The notes under the pieces are model-generated. The model did no database searches. It saw only the letters and a list, made by a program, of their open reading frames with translations, and was not told the DNA's origin. Positions 8,713-18,168 of a stretch of DNA of 64,000 nucleotides are shown piece by piece. How positions within the stretch are numbered: position 1 is the stretch's first letter; every line of letters begins with the position of its first letter. The DNA is from Phycisphaeraceae bacterium (lineage in GTDB: Bacteria > Planctomycetota > Phycisphaerae > Phycisphaerales > Phycisphaeraceae). Location of the stretch: contig JADLFV010000031.1 of assembly GCA_020849625.1 (NCBI GenBank), positions 95,251 through 159,250 of the forward strand, given 5' to 3'. A program made the translations under genes and the position numbers.

Positions 8713-9837
8713 ATGAATGACCCGGCTGACAATCCGTTACGCATTCTGCATCTGACGCTGGAGTCGGCGCACGGAGGGGCCAGTCGCTACCTGTACGATC
8801 TGTGCAGTGATATGCATCAGCGCGGCCACTTCATGGCCGTGGCGGGACAGCGCGGCGACTGGCACGCGCTGTTCGCGCAGGCCCCGTTCGAGTGGATCGA
8901 TGCTCCGCTGGGAGGCGGGCCGGTGTGTTTGTGGCGGGCGGTGCGGCAACTGCGCGGCTATGCCCGCGCTCATGACATTCAGATCGTGCACGCCCACTAT
9001 CGCAAGGCCATGCTCGTGGCCCGCCGCGTGGCTGACAGCCTGCACATCCCCATGCTCAGCACGCTGCACCTGACCAACATTCCCATGGGCATCCCGTGGC
9101 GCTGGCTGAGTGACTTCGGCGACGCCACGCACGCGCCAAGCCGCTTCGCCGGCGACTGGCTGATCCATACGGCCGGGGTGGCGGCGGAGAAGATCACGGT
9201 CATTCCGCACGGCATCGATCCCGTGAAGTTTCCTTTCAGCGATCCGCAGGATCAGCATGCAGCAAGACAGCAGTTGGCGTTGCCCGCGGAGGCGACGGTG
9301 ATCGGCTACGTCGGCCGCTTCGAGCCTCACAAGCAGGTGGACTGGCTGCTTCAGATCGTGCAGCAGTTGCCGCAGGTCCATCTGTTGACGATGGGCGACG
9401 GCCCGACGTCGGAGTTGTTCGCTCAACAGGTTGCCGCCTGGAACCTCAAGCCGCGCGTGACGATGCTGTCCTACGGCGATCCGTTGCCGGTGTATCGGGC
9501 GCTCGACGTGCTTATGTTGCCGTCAGCCTATGAGGGGCTATCGCTGGTGTGCAACGAGGCGATGAGCGTGGGACGTGCCATCGCGCGGACACAGACAGCC
9601 GGCTGGCAGGAGCAGGTGATCGAAGATGAGACCGGCTGGTCGTCGCCGATCGATTGTAAGGCGTTCATCGAACATGCAGCCAGGCGTCTGGGTGATCGCG
9701 CGGACCTTCGGCGCATGGGCGAGGCGGCCGCCCGGCACGTGCGTGAACATCTGAGCTTCGACCGTCAGGTCGAACAGACGGTCAGCTTTTATCGTAAGCT
9801 GATCGCGGGTAAATCGATTGCCGACAAACGCCGATAA
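8713..9837 (+). CDS. Glycosyltransferase family 4 (GT-B)
   Basis: A 374-residue retaining GT-B transferase that adds a sugar from a nucleotide donor during polysaccharide assembly on the cytoplasmic face. The N-terminal acceptor half has the glycine-rich ESAHGGASRYLYDL loop. The donor half has VIGYVGRFEPHKQVDWLL and the EX7E-type motif YEGLSLVCNEAMSVGRA. Length fits the family. It is the first gene of the rightward polysaccharide cluster and is followed by the GT2-acyltransferase gene after 13 bases, indicating one operon. Sugar specificity cannot be read from the sequence. Confidence 0.88.
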   Translation: MNDPADNPLRILHLTLESAHGGASRYLYDLCSDMHQRGHFMAVAGQRGDWHALFAQAPFEWIDAPLGGGPVCLWRAVRQLRGYARAHDIQIVHAHYRKAMLVARRVADSLHIPMLSTLHLTNIPMGIPWRWLSDFGDATHAPSRFAGDWLIHTAGVAAEKITVIPHGIDPVKFPFSDPQDQHAARQQLALPAEATVIGYVGRFEPHKQVDWLLQIVQQLPQVHLLTMGDGPTSELFAQQVAAWNLKPRVTMLSYGDPLPVYRALDVLMLPSAYEGLSLVCNEAMSVGRAIARTQTAGWQEQVIEDETGWSSPIDCKAFIEHAARRLGDRADLRRMGEAAARHVREHLSFDRQVEQTVSFYRKLIAGKSIADKRR

Positions 9838-9850
9838 TTCGGATAGCAAC

Positions 9851-11359
9851 ATGGCCACGCTTGACGTTCTGATCATCACGTACAACGAGCAGTTGAATCT
9901 GCCGCACTGCCTGGCCTCGCTGAAAGGACTGGCCCGGCAGGTGTACGTGGTGGACAGCAACTCGACTGATCGCACGGTGGCCCTGGCCCGCGAAGGCGGC
10001 GCCACGGTGCTCGAGCACCCCTGGGCCGGCTACGCCCAGCAGCGCAATTGGGCCTTGAGCAACCTGGATTTCAGCGCGGACTGGACGCTGATCCTCGACG
10101 CCGATGAGTTTATCGAACAGCCCCTGCGGCAGCGGCTTCTGGAGATCTTCAGCCAACCTGCTGAGCAGGTGCCGGAGAATGGTTTTTTCATCAACCGCCT
10201 CAGTTACTTCATGGATCAGCCGATTCGCCACTGCGGGTTCTTCCCCAGTTGGCACCTGCGGTTGTTCAAACGTGGAGCGGGCCAGTACGAGAATCGGGCG
10301 GTGCACGAGCACCTGATGGTCGATGGCAAGATCGGCTACATCCGCGAGCCGATGCTGCACCACGATCGCCGCGGCCTGGAGCACTACATCGCCAAGCACA
10401 ACCGGTATTCCACGCTGGAAGCGATTCAACTGTTTCGCGACATCACCACCGGCCGCGGCGGTGAGCATCTGGTCAACGTCTCACCGACCACACGACGCAA
10501 TCGCTGGCTGAAGCGGCACCTGCTGCGTCGTCTGCCCTTTGCCGGATTCTGGCGCTTTGTGTACATGTACATTCTGCGACGGGGATTTCTCGACGGCGTG
10601 GCGGGCATGGAGTTCTGCCGATTCATAGGCAACTACGACAACATGGTGGCGGTCAAGCTGCGCTACCTGCTGCGCACACGTCGCGGCGCCAGGCAGGCCG
10701 ATGCCGTCACCGCCCTGGGCACCGCGGCGGTTCAGGACGATGGGCTGGTCAAAGAAGTGGAGCACAATCTGGCCAGCTCCGAGCCGGTGACGCTGGAGGA
10801 TGAATCGCTGGGATCCGCCATCGTGCAGATGCGCCCGGAGCGCAGCCCGTGGAGTTTCAGGCAGAAAGTGGCGCGGGCGATATGGATGCTCATGGGCCGG
10901 CCGCTGTTCCGCATCAGCTTTCACAACTGGTACGGCTATCGCGCGGCGGTGCTGCGATTGTTCGGAGCTCGCATCGGCAAGCGGGTTTGCATCCGGCCCA
11001 CGGTGCGCATCGAGATCCCCTGGAACCTGCAAATCGAAGAGGAAGCGGTCGTAGGCGACTTCGCCATCCTCTATTCCCTGGGCACCATCCACATCGGCAA
11101 GCGCACCATCGTCAGCCAGTACGCCCATCTATGTGCCGGCACGCACGACTACACCGACCGCCGCTTTCCGCTGCTGCGCACGCCCATTCACATCGGTCAC
11201 GACGTGTGGATCGGGGCTGACACCTGGGTGGGCCCCGGCGTGACCATCGGTGACCGAGCCGTGCTGGGTGCGCGGGCCAGCGCTTACAAAAATCTGCCCG
11301 CCGGCAAAGTCTATGTGGGCAACCCGGCCCGCCCAATCAAGGAACGAGTCATACGCTGA
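9851..11359 (+). CDS. Bifunctional glycosyltransferase GT2 / left-handed beta-helix acyltransferase
   Basis: 502 residues joining two enzymes. Residues about 1-300 are a GT2 (GT-A) transferase: VLIITYNEQLNLPHCL at the start, VDSNSTDRT, and LDADEFI as the metal-binding DxD. Residues about 335-500 are a WcaF-like acyltransferase with hexapeptide repeats, ending in the typical VYVGNPARPIKER; the CAGTHDYTDRRFPLL loop carries the expected catalytic His. The join suggests that sugar transfer and O-acetylation of the same residue are coupled (inference). The ATG at 9851 was chosen because the GT2 fold begins directly after it; a TTG at 9818 would overlap the previous gene. Confidence 0.85.
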   Translation: MATLDVLIITYNEQLNLPHCLASLKGLARQVYVVDSNSTDRTVALAREGGATVLEHPWAGYAQQRNWALSNLDFSADWTLILDADEFIEQPLRQRLLEIFSQPAEQVPENGFFINRLSYFMDQPIRHCGFFPSWHLRLFKRGAGQYENRAVHEHLMVDGKIGYIREPMLHHDRRGLEHYIAKHNRYSTLEAIQLFRDITTGRGGEHLVNVSPTTRRNRWLKRHLLRRLPFAGFWRFVYMYILRRGFLDGVAGMEFCRFIGNYDNMVAVKLRYLLRTRRGARQADAVTALGTAAVQDDGLVKEVEHNLASSEPVTLEDESLGSAIVQMRPERSPWSFRQKVARAIWMLMGRPLFRISFHNWYGYRAAVLRLFGARIGKRVCIRPTVRIEIPWNLQIEEEAVVGDFAILYSLGTIHIGKRTIVSQYAHLCAGTHDYTDRRFPLLRTPIHIGHDVWIGADTWVGPGVTIGDRAVLGARASAYKNLPAGKVYVGNPARPIKERVIR

Positions 11360-11379
11360 TCCCGGTGCAGTAATATGAG

Positions 11380-12321
11380 ATGACATTGTTAGCTTCAACC
11401 GATAAGAAAAACACGATACTTTCCGCACCCGATGGCTTCGACCACCCTGTCATCGTGACAGGTACACCCCGGTCCGGCAAAACGATGACGGCGGACATCC
11501 TCGAGCAGTCGGGCGAATTCAAGTCTCTCGACGAGCCCATCATGATCTGGAACATCGGCTTTGGGCGGCGTGACGACGACAGCCGTTCCGCGGAGGAAGC
11601 CACTGCGAAATTGTGCGATGCGATTCGTTCCGCTTGTCAACACGAAATTGCTGGCATGGACGGCAAGCGATATATGGAACACCTGGCTTATCACTGCCTC
11701 CGCATCCCGTTCACCCACCGCGTGATGCCTGAGGCGCTGATTATCCATGTCATTCGTGATGCCCGCGAGGCCCTGCCGGAAATGGTGTACGGGTGGACAT
11801 ACCGTGACACGCTGAGTAAGGCGATCCGCCGCCGCAGTCACTCGATTCGCTTGTCATCACTGCCGTGGTTGGCGATACGTTTTGCTCGCAATTACTTCTC
11901 GTCACTGCTGCGAGGCCAACGGATGTCCTGGGGGCCGCGCGTGCCCGGTCTCAAAGATGTGACTGCCAGCGCTTCCCCGGCGATGCTGGCGGCGATGCAA
12001 TGGCGATACATGAATGAAATAGCGATCCGCGATCTTAAACAGATACCCGCAACACAGGTCTTGCAGGTCCGACACGAACAGTTGATCCAGGACCCCGACC
12101 GAGAGGTGCAGCGGATTGCACGTTTTGCCCATGTCAATAACGTGGAGAAAATGATGAGCTACGCTCGCCGTTACCTTGATCCCGACCACCAGTATTCCAA
12201 AACTGTGCCCCTGAGCGAGGCGGACTGGCAGACGGTGGCGCCGGTGATCAATCCACTTCAAGTGAAACTGGGCTACCCCACCGTCGGCCAGGGTCATCCG
12301 CATCAGGAGAGCAACTCATGA
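11380..12321 (+). CDS. Sulfotransferase family protein
   Basis: 313 residues with the PAPS-binding signatures of sulfotransferases: the 5'-phosphosulfate loop VTGTPRSGKTMTADIL near residues 25-40 and the 3'-phosphate segment IIHVIRDAREALPEM near residue 122. Members move sulfate from PAPS to sugar hydroxyls or other acceptors. The stop overlaps the start of the methyltransferase by four bases (ATGA), so the two are translationally coupled. The polysaccharide context points to glycan sulfation. Related in layout to the sulfotransferase at 13119-14060. Confidence 0.82.
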   Translation: MTLLASTDKKNTILSAPDGFDHPVIVTGTPRSGKTMTADILEQSGEFKSLDEPIMIWNIGFGRRDDDSRSAEEATAKLCDAIRSACQHEIAGMDGKRYMEHLAYHCLRIPFTHRVMPEALIIHVIRDAREALPEMVYGWTYRDTLSKAIRRRSHSIRLSSLPWLAIRFARNYFSSLLRGQRMSWGPRVPGLKDVTASASPAMLAAMQWRYMNEIAIRDLKQIPATQVLQVRHEQLIQDPDREVQRIARFAHVNNVEKMMSYARRYLDPDHQYSKTVPLSEADWQTVAPVINPLQVKLGYPTVGQGHPHQESNS

Positions 12322-13037
12322 GCACTGAATCACGAGACGCCGTGCGCGATACCTACAGCCGGAAGGGTGATGAGTATGACGCATATCGGCAGCAGGATCC
12401 GCGCGGCGCTCTGCTGAGCAATCACGATCTGGCCCTGTTCGGTCGATTGCTGCCACCTTGCCGGGCAGGGATGCAGGCGCTGGAAGCCGGCGCGGGTACG
12501 GGAAGGTTCACGCTCGCCGTGCTGGACCGCGGATACACACTCATCGCCACGGACATCAACGAAGCGATGTTAAACGAGTTGCGCAAAAAAATTGAACAGC
12601 GCAACCAGTCTGACCGCTGCCAAATGCAGATCGAGGACATCTTCAAGCTCTCGTTCGCGGACAATACTTTCGACCTGGTGTTCTCGCTGCACGTGATCCC
12701 GCGCTTTCTCAACCTGGAAGACCAGCGGGCAGCCCTGACCGAACTGTGCCGGACAATCAAGCCGGGCGGACAATTGCTTTTCAACTACCGCAATGCGAAG
12801 TCTGTTTATCATTGGATTCACAAGGGACACACCGCATCACCTGACCAGATCGAGAAGATCCTCAGAGACGCCGGGATGACGGTCACACACAAACGCGGCA
12901 AGTGGTTCCTCAACCGCAGCCTCATCAACCGGGTGCCCATGTTCATCAGCCGGTGCGTTTCGCTGGTGGACCGGGCACTGGAGACGTTCTGGCCAAATCG
13001 AGCCTGGGACGTTTTCGTGCTGGCCCGAAAGAATTAA
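12318..13037 (+). CDS. Class I SAM-dependent methyltransferase
   Basis: 239 residues of the Methyltransf_11/25 type. Motif I is ALEAGAGTGRFTL, followed by the acidic ATDIN for the SAM ribose, then FDLVFSLHVIPRF and KPGGQLLFNYRN. The N-terminus DTYSRKGDEYDAYRQQDPRG is typical of small-molecule or sugar methyltransferases. It overlaps the preceding sulfotransferase by four bases and is followed by a second sulfotransferase, so it probably O-methylates the same glycan. The acceptor is unknown. Confidence 0.82.
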   Translation: MSTESRDAVRDTYSRKGDEYDAYRQQDPRGALLSNHDLALFGRLLPPCRAGMQALEAGAGTGRFTLAVLDRGYTLIATDINEAMLNELRKKIEQRNQSDRCQMQIEDIFKLSFADNTFDLVFSLHVIPRFLNLEDQRAALTELCRTIKPGGQLLFNYRNAKSVYHWIHKGHTASPDQIEKILRDAGMTVTHKRGKWFLNRSLINRVPMFISRCVSLVDRALETFWPNRAWDVFVLARKN

Positions 13038-13118
13038 GCATTCGCTCACCCAATTCAAATCAAACACTCACACGCCGTCGGCAGAATGGTGATATCCGAT
13101 TGCGCATGAGGTGTTGTG

Positions 13119-14060
13119 ATGGTTGGAACCATGGTGTTGCCGGACGTTTCCCGGGCACCCGTCCATGTCGTGGATAGGGGCGTGGCGGCGCCGGCAACGA
13201 CCGATCCGATCGTCATTGTGGGAGCCCCGCGTTCCGGCACCACGTTTCTCGCTGAAGTGCTCAGTTGCCACCCCGACCTGCATCTGGTGGACGAGCCGCG
13301 CATGATCTGGCGCTATGGCAATGATCGAAAAAGCGACCTTCTGAAGCCTGAGGACGCCCGGCCAAAGGTGATCGCATACATCCGTAACACTTTCAAACGG
13401 CACCTGACCAAAGCCGGCAAACCCCGCCTGCTGGAGAAAACACCCAGCAACGCTTTGCGCCTGCCTTTTGTCGAGCGGGTCTTGCCCAGCGCCCGAATCG
13501 TGCACATCATGCGCAATGGGCTGGATTCTGTGCTGTCCATAGAAAGCTTCTGGCGACGCTCCGCTCACGGCTTACGCAATGTGGCGCCCGGACGATTCTG
13601 CCAACGGCTCAAAGAACTGAGCATGCGCCGCGCGCCTTACTACGCCAGTGAACTGTTCCGCCGCACCGCACCGCTTCCGCTGCGTACCCTCATAGGCGTC
13701 AATCCCTGGGGGCCTCGCATTCCAGGCATCAACCAGATGACGCGTGAGATGGACCTGTTGGAAATCTGCTGCCTGCAATGGCGCATGTGCGTGGAGTTGA
13801 GTTGCCAGTTCGGCCGCACATTGCCGCCTGATCGCTATTTCGAGTGTCGGCTCGAGGACATGTCGCCCCAACTAATGGAGCGCATCTTCCGATTCTGCCA
13901 GTTGCCGGAAAGCAACGCCGTCCAGTCCTTCTTCCAGAGCAGGTTTCAGCCCGATGTTCCCTCTGCCCGCAAGAGAACTGCCGACCCAGCCAAGGTCCAA
14001 CAGGTGCTGCGCTGGATCGAACCCACCATGAAATGGCTCGGTTATCCCCTGCCTGATTGA
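13119..14060 (+). CDS. Sulfotransferase family protein
   Basis: 313 residues. The PAPS 5' loop is IVGAPRSGTTFLAEVL and the 3' segment is RIVHIMRNGLDSVLSIESF; LLEKTPSN between them matches family members that sulfate glycans or lipids. The ATG at 13119 was preferred to the GTG three bases earlier because GAGGT is placed six bases upstream. Last rightward gene of this part of the operon; the next gene is convergent 20 bases away. Confidence 0.82.
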   Translation: MVGTMVLPDVSRAPVHVVDRGVAAPATTDPIVIVGAPRSGTTFLAEVLSCHPDLHLVDEPRMIWRYGNDRKSDLLKPEDARPKVIAYIRNTFKRHLTKAGKPRLLEKTPSNALRLPFVERVLPSARIVHIMRNGLDSVLSIESFWRRSAHGLRNVAPGRFCQRLKELSMRRAPYYASELFRRTAPLPLRTLIGVNPWGPRIPGINQMTREMDLLEICCLQWRMCVELSCQFGRTLPPDRYFECRLEDMSPQLMERIFRFCQLPESNAVQSFFQSRFQPDVPSARKRTADPAKVQQVLRWIEPTMKWLGYPLPD

Positions 14061-14080
14061 ACGGCCGGCTTCCGCGAAGT

Positions 14081-15262
14081 TTACGCGCCGCGACCGGCAG
14101 CGACGCGCGACAGGGCCTGACGATACATGGCCTCGTACTGGTCGGCCTGCCTGTCCAGACCGAAGTGTTCCATCACCCAGGCGCGGCCACGCTCGCCCAG
14201 GGCCCGGCCGTGCGATCGATCCGCAAGCAGGGATTCGATCGCCCGGGCGATGGCCTGCGCCTTCTGCTCCACCACCAGAGCGCCCGCCGCCTCCAGCTCC
14301 GCCCAGATGTCCGTCCCCCGCGTCGTCACCACAGCCGTGCCGCACGCCAGGGCTTCCACCAGCACCAGCCCGAAGTTCTCCTGACTGGTCGGCAGCACAA
14401 AGGCATCGGCGGCCTGATACAACGACAGCTTCAACCGGCCGTACACTTCGCCCACGAACGTCACTTGCTGCGCGACTCCCCGTTGCCGGGCCCGCAGCCG
14501 CAACTGCTCCACGTATTGATCCGGCCCCGGCCCGGCGATCAGGACTTTCAGGCCTTGGCTGGGGGCCGCCACTTCCGCCACCGCGTCGATCAAGTGCTCC
14601 AGCCCCTTCTTGGGATGCAGTCGGCTGAGAAACAGCACGGTGAACGGGCCATCCTGGGCGAGTTCGAAGCGCTGCTGCGCCTCTTGCGGGCCGGGCAACT
14701 GCTCATACGGTTGAGTGTCCACGATATACGGTAGCACGGTCCACGCCGCGTCCGCCTGCCGCCCCGCCTGGTCGCGTTCCGCCTGAGCGGTGCATTGCAC
14801 CAGCGCCGCGCCCTCCAGCAGTCGGCGGCCGCGCAGCGCCAGGTAAAGGTTCTTCTTGAAGCCCCTCTGTTGCATGCACCAGTCGTCGAGCATGCCGTGC
14901 ACCGTCAGGACGTACGGCCGACCCAGACGCTTCGCCGCCTTGGCCAGGAGGGGATTCCTCAGATCCCACGGCGTGTGAATGTGCAACACCTCGGCCCATT
15001 CGAGGTGCTGTGCGATGTTGGTGGGCAAGCGGCCCCAGGGACGGAATGGATCGACGGCAAACGCGCGTGGCTCGGCGGCTTGATCGGATCGCCATGCGTC
15101 CGGTACGTCGCTGATATCGTGAGCCAGCAGGCGCACCTGGTGTCCGGCCGTCGCCATCACCTGGACCATGTCCAGCACGGCGCGTACCACGCCGCCCCGT
15201 TCCAATCTAACCACATCCAGGTAGTGCAGCAGTTTCAGGGCCGCCACGGGCAGGGCTCCCAT
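14081..15262 (-). CDS. Glycosyltransferase family 4 (GT-B)
   Basis: 393 residues with a GT-B fold. The start contains LERGGVVRAVLDMVQVM (acceptor loop). The donor-domain marks are VLFLSRLHPKKGLEHLIDA and the EX7E block SQENFGLVLVEALACGTAVV. It shares these blocks closely with the next glycosyltransferase (15576-16733), to which it is divergently oriented across a 313-bp gap, so the two may be ancient duplicates. It acts in the cytoplasm during glycan assembly; donor and acceptor are unknown. Confidence 0.87.
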   Translation of the reverse strand: MGALPVAALKLLHYLDVVRLERGGVVRAVLDMVQVMATAGHQVRLLAHDISDVPDAWRSDQAAEPRAFAVDPFRPWGRLPTNIAQHLEWAEVLHIHTPWDLRNPLLAKAAKRLGRPYVLTVHGMLDDWCMQQRGFKKNLYLALRGRRLLEGAALVQCTAQAERDQAGRQADAAWTVLPYIVDTQPYEQLPGPQEAQQRFELAQDGPFTVLFLSRLHPKKGLEHLIDAVAEVAAPSQGLKVLIAGPGPDQYVEQLRLRARQRGVAQQVTFVGEVYGRLKLSLYQAADAFVLPTSQENFGLVLVEALACGTAVVTTRGTDIWAELEAAGALVVEQKAQAIARAIESLLADRSHGRALGERGRAWVMEHFGLDRQADQYEAMYRQALSRVAAGRGA

Positions 15263-15575
15263 TCATGGAAATCGCCGGGTTGGTCCGTCGTAGTTCCATG
15301 CGGCGCCAAGCATGATTTTGAAACGCTTTTTCCGCATGAACCGCCCTGGCAACAATGAAATGCGTTTCATGGGGGAATACTACTGCTGCCTGCTGAGGGT
15401 TGCAAATCCGATGCACCTGTGCTGTGCTACGCGCTTACGCGGCTGCGGCCGCCTGAGATCATCAGCGAATAATGATATGATTGAACATCGCGTTCAGGAA
15501 CATGCGCGCGAACAATCGTCTGCGGCGGACTTCATGCCCATTGGTCCCTGCGGTGACCATTGGAACAACTCGTGC
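15263..15575. other. Divergent promoter region between two glycosyltransferases
   Basis: About 310 bases separating divergent genes, so promoters for both must lie here. A TATGAT-like -10 candidate is at about 15475. No ribosome binding site is convincing on either side. A longer open frame extends the right gene upstream through this region, but its composition is not protein-like. Confidence 0.4.
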
Positions 15576-16733
15576 ATGCACATTCTTCATGTGATCACCA
15601 ACATGAACAGCCGCGACGGCGGCCCCCCGCGTGCCCTGGTCGGATTGGCCGCTGCACAGCACGAGGCGGGCTTGCATGTTCACGTGGTCAGCGGGTTGTA
15701 TCCCGACGCGCCGCCCGATCTGATCGATCCCCTGGTTCAGCGCGGCATCCCCATCACGCACCTGGGACCGGTCCGTCGTAAATCGGGATACTTGCACGGT
15801 ATGGGACGTGCCCTGCGACCGCTGGTGCGACAGGCCGACATCGTTCATATTCATTGCCTTTGGGAATGGATTCAGCACGCGGCAGCCTCTGAGGCCCGAC
15901 GTTGCGGCAAGCCCTACATATTTCGACCGGCGGGCATGCTCGATCCGTATTCGCTGCGCGCGGGTCGATGGGGCAAACGCGCATACCTGGCGTTGTTTCT
16001 ACGTCGTGACTTGAATGGGGCGGCCGCGATCCATTTCACCGCCGAGATTGAGCGCGACAAGGTGAGCAAGATGGGCCTGCGTGCCCAGACCATCGTCGAG
16101 CCCAACGGCATCGAACTGGATGACTTTCGTTCCTTGCCTGCGCCGGGTTCATTCCGGCAGCGCTATCCTCAACTTGGCGACAAGCCGATCGTGCTGTTCC
16201 TCAGCCGCGTCCATCCCAAAAAAGGCGTGGACCTGCTGATCGACGCTTTCGCGGTTGCCGAGACGGGCAACGCTGTGCTGGTGATCGCCGGGCCGGCGGA
16301 TGCCGCTTACCAGCAACAGCTCGAACAACAGATCGCCCAGCGGGGTTTGACGGACCGCGTGCTGTTCACGGGTATGCTCCACGGCCTGGAGCGCATCGAG
16401 GCCTATGTGGACGCTGACCTGTTTGTGCTGCCCAGCCACCAGGAGAACTTCGGGATTGTGGTGATCGAAGCCCTGGCGTCAGGCGTGGCGGTCCTGATCA
16501 GCGACCAGATCGACATCTGGCCCTCGATCCGCGACCATGACGTCGGCCGGGTGTTTGCGCTGCAACCGCTCGCCATCGCAGCGGCTATCGAAGCGGGCCT
16601 TGCGGATGTCCCCTGGCGACAGAGAACCGGCGAGGCAGCCCGCGCGTATGCTTTGAAGCGGTTCGATTGGCGACAGATCGCCCAGCGCTGGGCTGAGCAC
16701 TACCAGCGATTGGCAGGGGCAGCCCAAACCTGA
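15576..16733 (+). CDS. Glycosyltransferase family 4 (GT-B)
   Basis: 385 residues. The ATG at 15576 was chosen because the GT-B fold begins at once (HILHVITNMNSRDGGPPRAL); the open frame extends further upstream without homology-like content. The donor half shows VLFLSRVHPKKGVDLLIDAF and the EX7E block HQENFGIVVIEALASGVAVL. Similar to the divergent neighbour at 14081-15262. It is followed by the polymerase and flippase genes, so it belongs to the same polysaccharide locus. Confidence 0.86.
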   Translation: MHILHVITNMNSRDGGPPRALVGLAAAQHEAGLHVHVVSGLYPDAPPDLIDPLVQRGIPITHLGPVRRKSGYLHGMGRALRPLVRQADIVHIHCLWEWIQHAAASEARRCGKPYIFRPAGMLDPYSLRAGRWGKRAYLALFLRRDLNGAAAIHFTAEIERDKVSKMGLRAQTIVEPNGIELDDFRSLPAPGSFRQRYPQLGDKPIVLFLSRVHPKKGVDLLIDAFAVAETGNAVLVIAGPADAAYQQQLEQQIAQRGLTDRVLFTGMLHGLERIEAYVDADLFVLPSHQENFGIVVIEALASGVAVLISDQIDIWPSIRDHDVGRVFALQPLAIAAAIEAGLADVPWRQRTGEAARAYALKRFDWRQIAQRWAEHYQRLAGAAQT

Positions 16734-16851
16734 CCCGATGACCGGAACCTGGACTGCCAGAGACAGTAGAATATCGACCCCTGACGGGAAGATTGGAACC
16801 GGACTGGCCGGGAATCCCATTTGATCTGCAAAACTGACCGATGAATGACTT

Positions 16852-18153
16852 ATGGCCTACGTGATTGCGATCTATCTGGTTTGCCTGGCCCTGCTGCTGA
16901 TGCTGTACATCTGGTTGCAGTACCGCAGCCGCCGACGCGACCTGCTGTGCCTGCGCAATATCTTTCTGGTCGGGTTCATCCTCTTCCAACTGACCAGTCC
17001 GGCCCTCTCGCTGTGGCTCATGAACTTCGGCAAGATGCCCGTGATGTATCCGGTGAAGACCGGAATCATCTATTCGATCATGGCCACCCTGTTCCTGATC
17101 CTGTTCATGGTGGCCTACCACAAGTGCAACTTTCTGACCAAATGGGCCCACAAGGTCAAAATGCCCGCGCCCGTACCGGACAACTTCCTGCTGGCCATGC
17201 TGAGCCTGATGTTTCTGGCCACCAGCGCCTTGTTGTGCCTGGTGGTGAAGATTCCTTACGTATTCTTCTTGTCGGTGATGTTGGGCGTCGGTTGTGCCGG
17301 GATTGCGGCAGGATTGATCAGTTGGTTGTGGGCCCGCAGGCCGTGGAACCTGCCGTTGCTGGTTCTGACGATCATCATTGTTCTGGTGGCCATGGCTCTG
17401 AGCGTCACCGGGGCTTTCGGGCGGCGCCCGCTGGTGACGGTGGCGATGGCGGTGCTGGTGGCCTGCTACTTCGCCAACTGGCGTTACCGGCCACCTCACA
17501 AGATCATGATTCAGTTTATCGTGATCTCCCTGCTGGGCACGGTGGTGCTCAGCTACTACACCGCCGCCCGCGATCCGGGTGAACACAAACGCTCCGCGAT
17601 GCAGCACTTTCAAGCCATGATGACTGCGAATCCGACCAAAGGTCTTCTGGACCTGATGGCCGGCCAAAACACCGGGTCCAACTCCTTCTGGCTGATCGAG
17701 AATTTCCCCAAGCAACATCCCTATCGTTGGTTCATGACCGTACGCGGTGTCATCGAGTATCCGATCCCGCGGAATCTCTATACGTCCAAGCCGGAAGGTC
17801 TCGGCATATTGATCCCAACCTACATCCGGCAATACGGCGTGGCACTGGGTCAATTTAATGTCGGACCTGGCATCATCGGACACGCCGCAGCCGAGGGCGG
17901 ATTCCCACCTTTGATCGTGTATGCCTTGCTTTATGGCATGCTGCTGCGATTCCTGGATGACCTGCTGGCTATTCACAGTGGTTCGGTCCTGGCGGTGTTG
18001 GTCCTGTTCAGCGCAGCGGGGCAAACCCTGGCCGTACCGCGAGGCGAATCATCCTCCTTCACGTTCATCTGGCTGTTCACCGTTGTAAGCACATGGGTTG
18101 TAGCACGGTTGTACGGCAACATGGCGCGCTTGTTCGCAGCACCTGCGTCGTAA
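16852..18153 (+). CDS. O-antigen/oligosaccharide repeat-unit polymerase (Wzy-like)
   Basis: 433 residues, mostly hydrophobic, with about ten to twelve predicted membrane segments (for example VIAIYLVCLALLLMLYIWL at the start and WLFTVVSTWVVARLY at the end). The large soluble loop near residues 240-340 contains Arg-rich and aromatic patches (DPGEHKRSAMQHF, YIRQYGVALGQFNVGPG) as expected for polymerases that join undecaprenyl-linked repeat units in the periplasm. No sequence motif is diagnostic; the call rests on topology and on neighbours (glycosyltransferases, flippase). Confidence 0.75.
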   Translation: MAYVIAIYLVCLALLLMLYIWLQYRSRRRDLLCLRNIFLVGFILFQLTSPALSLWLMNFGKMPVMYPVKTGIIYSIMATLFLILFMVAYHKCNFLTKWAHKVKMPAPVPDNFLLAMLSLMFLATSALLCLVVKIPYVFFLSVMLGVGCAGIAAGLISWLWARRPWNLPLLVLTIIIVLVAMALSVTGAFGRRPLVTVAMAVLVACYFANWRYRPPHKIMIQFIVISLLGTVVLSYYTAARDPGEHKRSAMQHFQAMMTANPTKGLLDLMAGQNTGSNSFWLIENFPKQHPYRWFMTVRGVIEYPIPRNLYTSKPEGLGILIPTYIRQYGVALGQFNVGPGIIGHAAAEGGFPPLIVYALLYGMLLRFLDDLLAIHSGSVLAVLVLFSAAGQTLAVPRGESSSFTFIWLFTVVSTWVVARLYGNMARLFAAPAS

Positions 18154-18168
18154 CTCGAGCACACAGTC

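Noticed and set aside
15312..15575. N-terminal extension of the glycosyltransferase starting before 15576.
   Set aside because: The added residues are Cys/Arg-rich, unlike the family, and the GT-B fold begins right at 15576; the region is better read as divergent promoter DNA.
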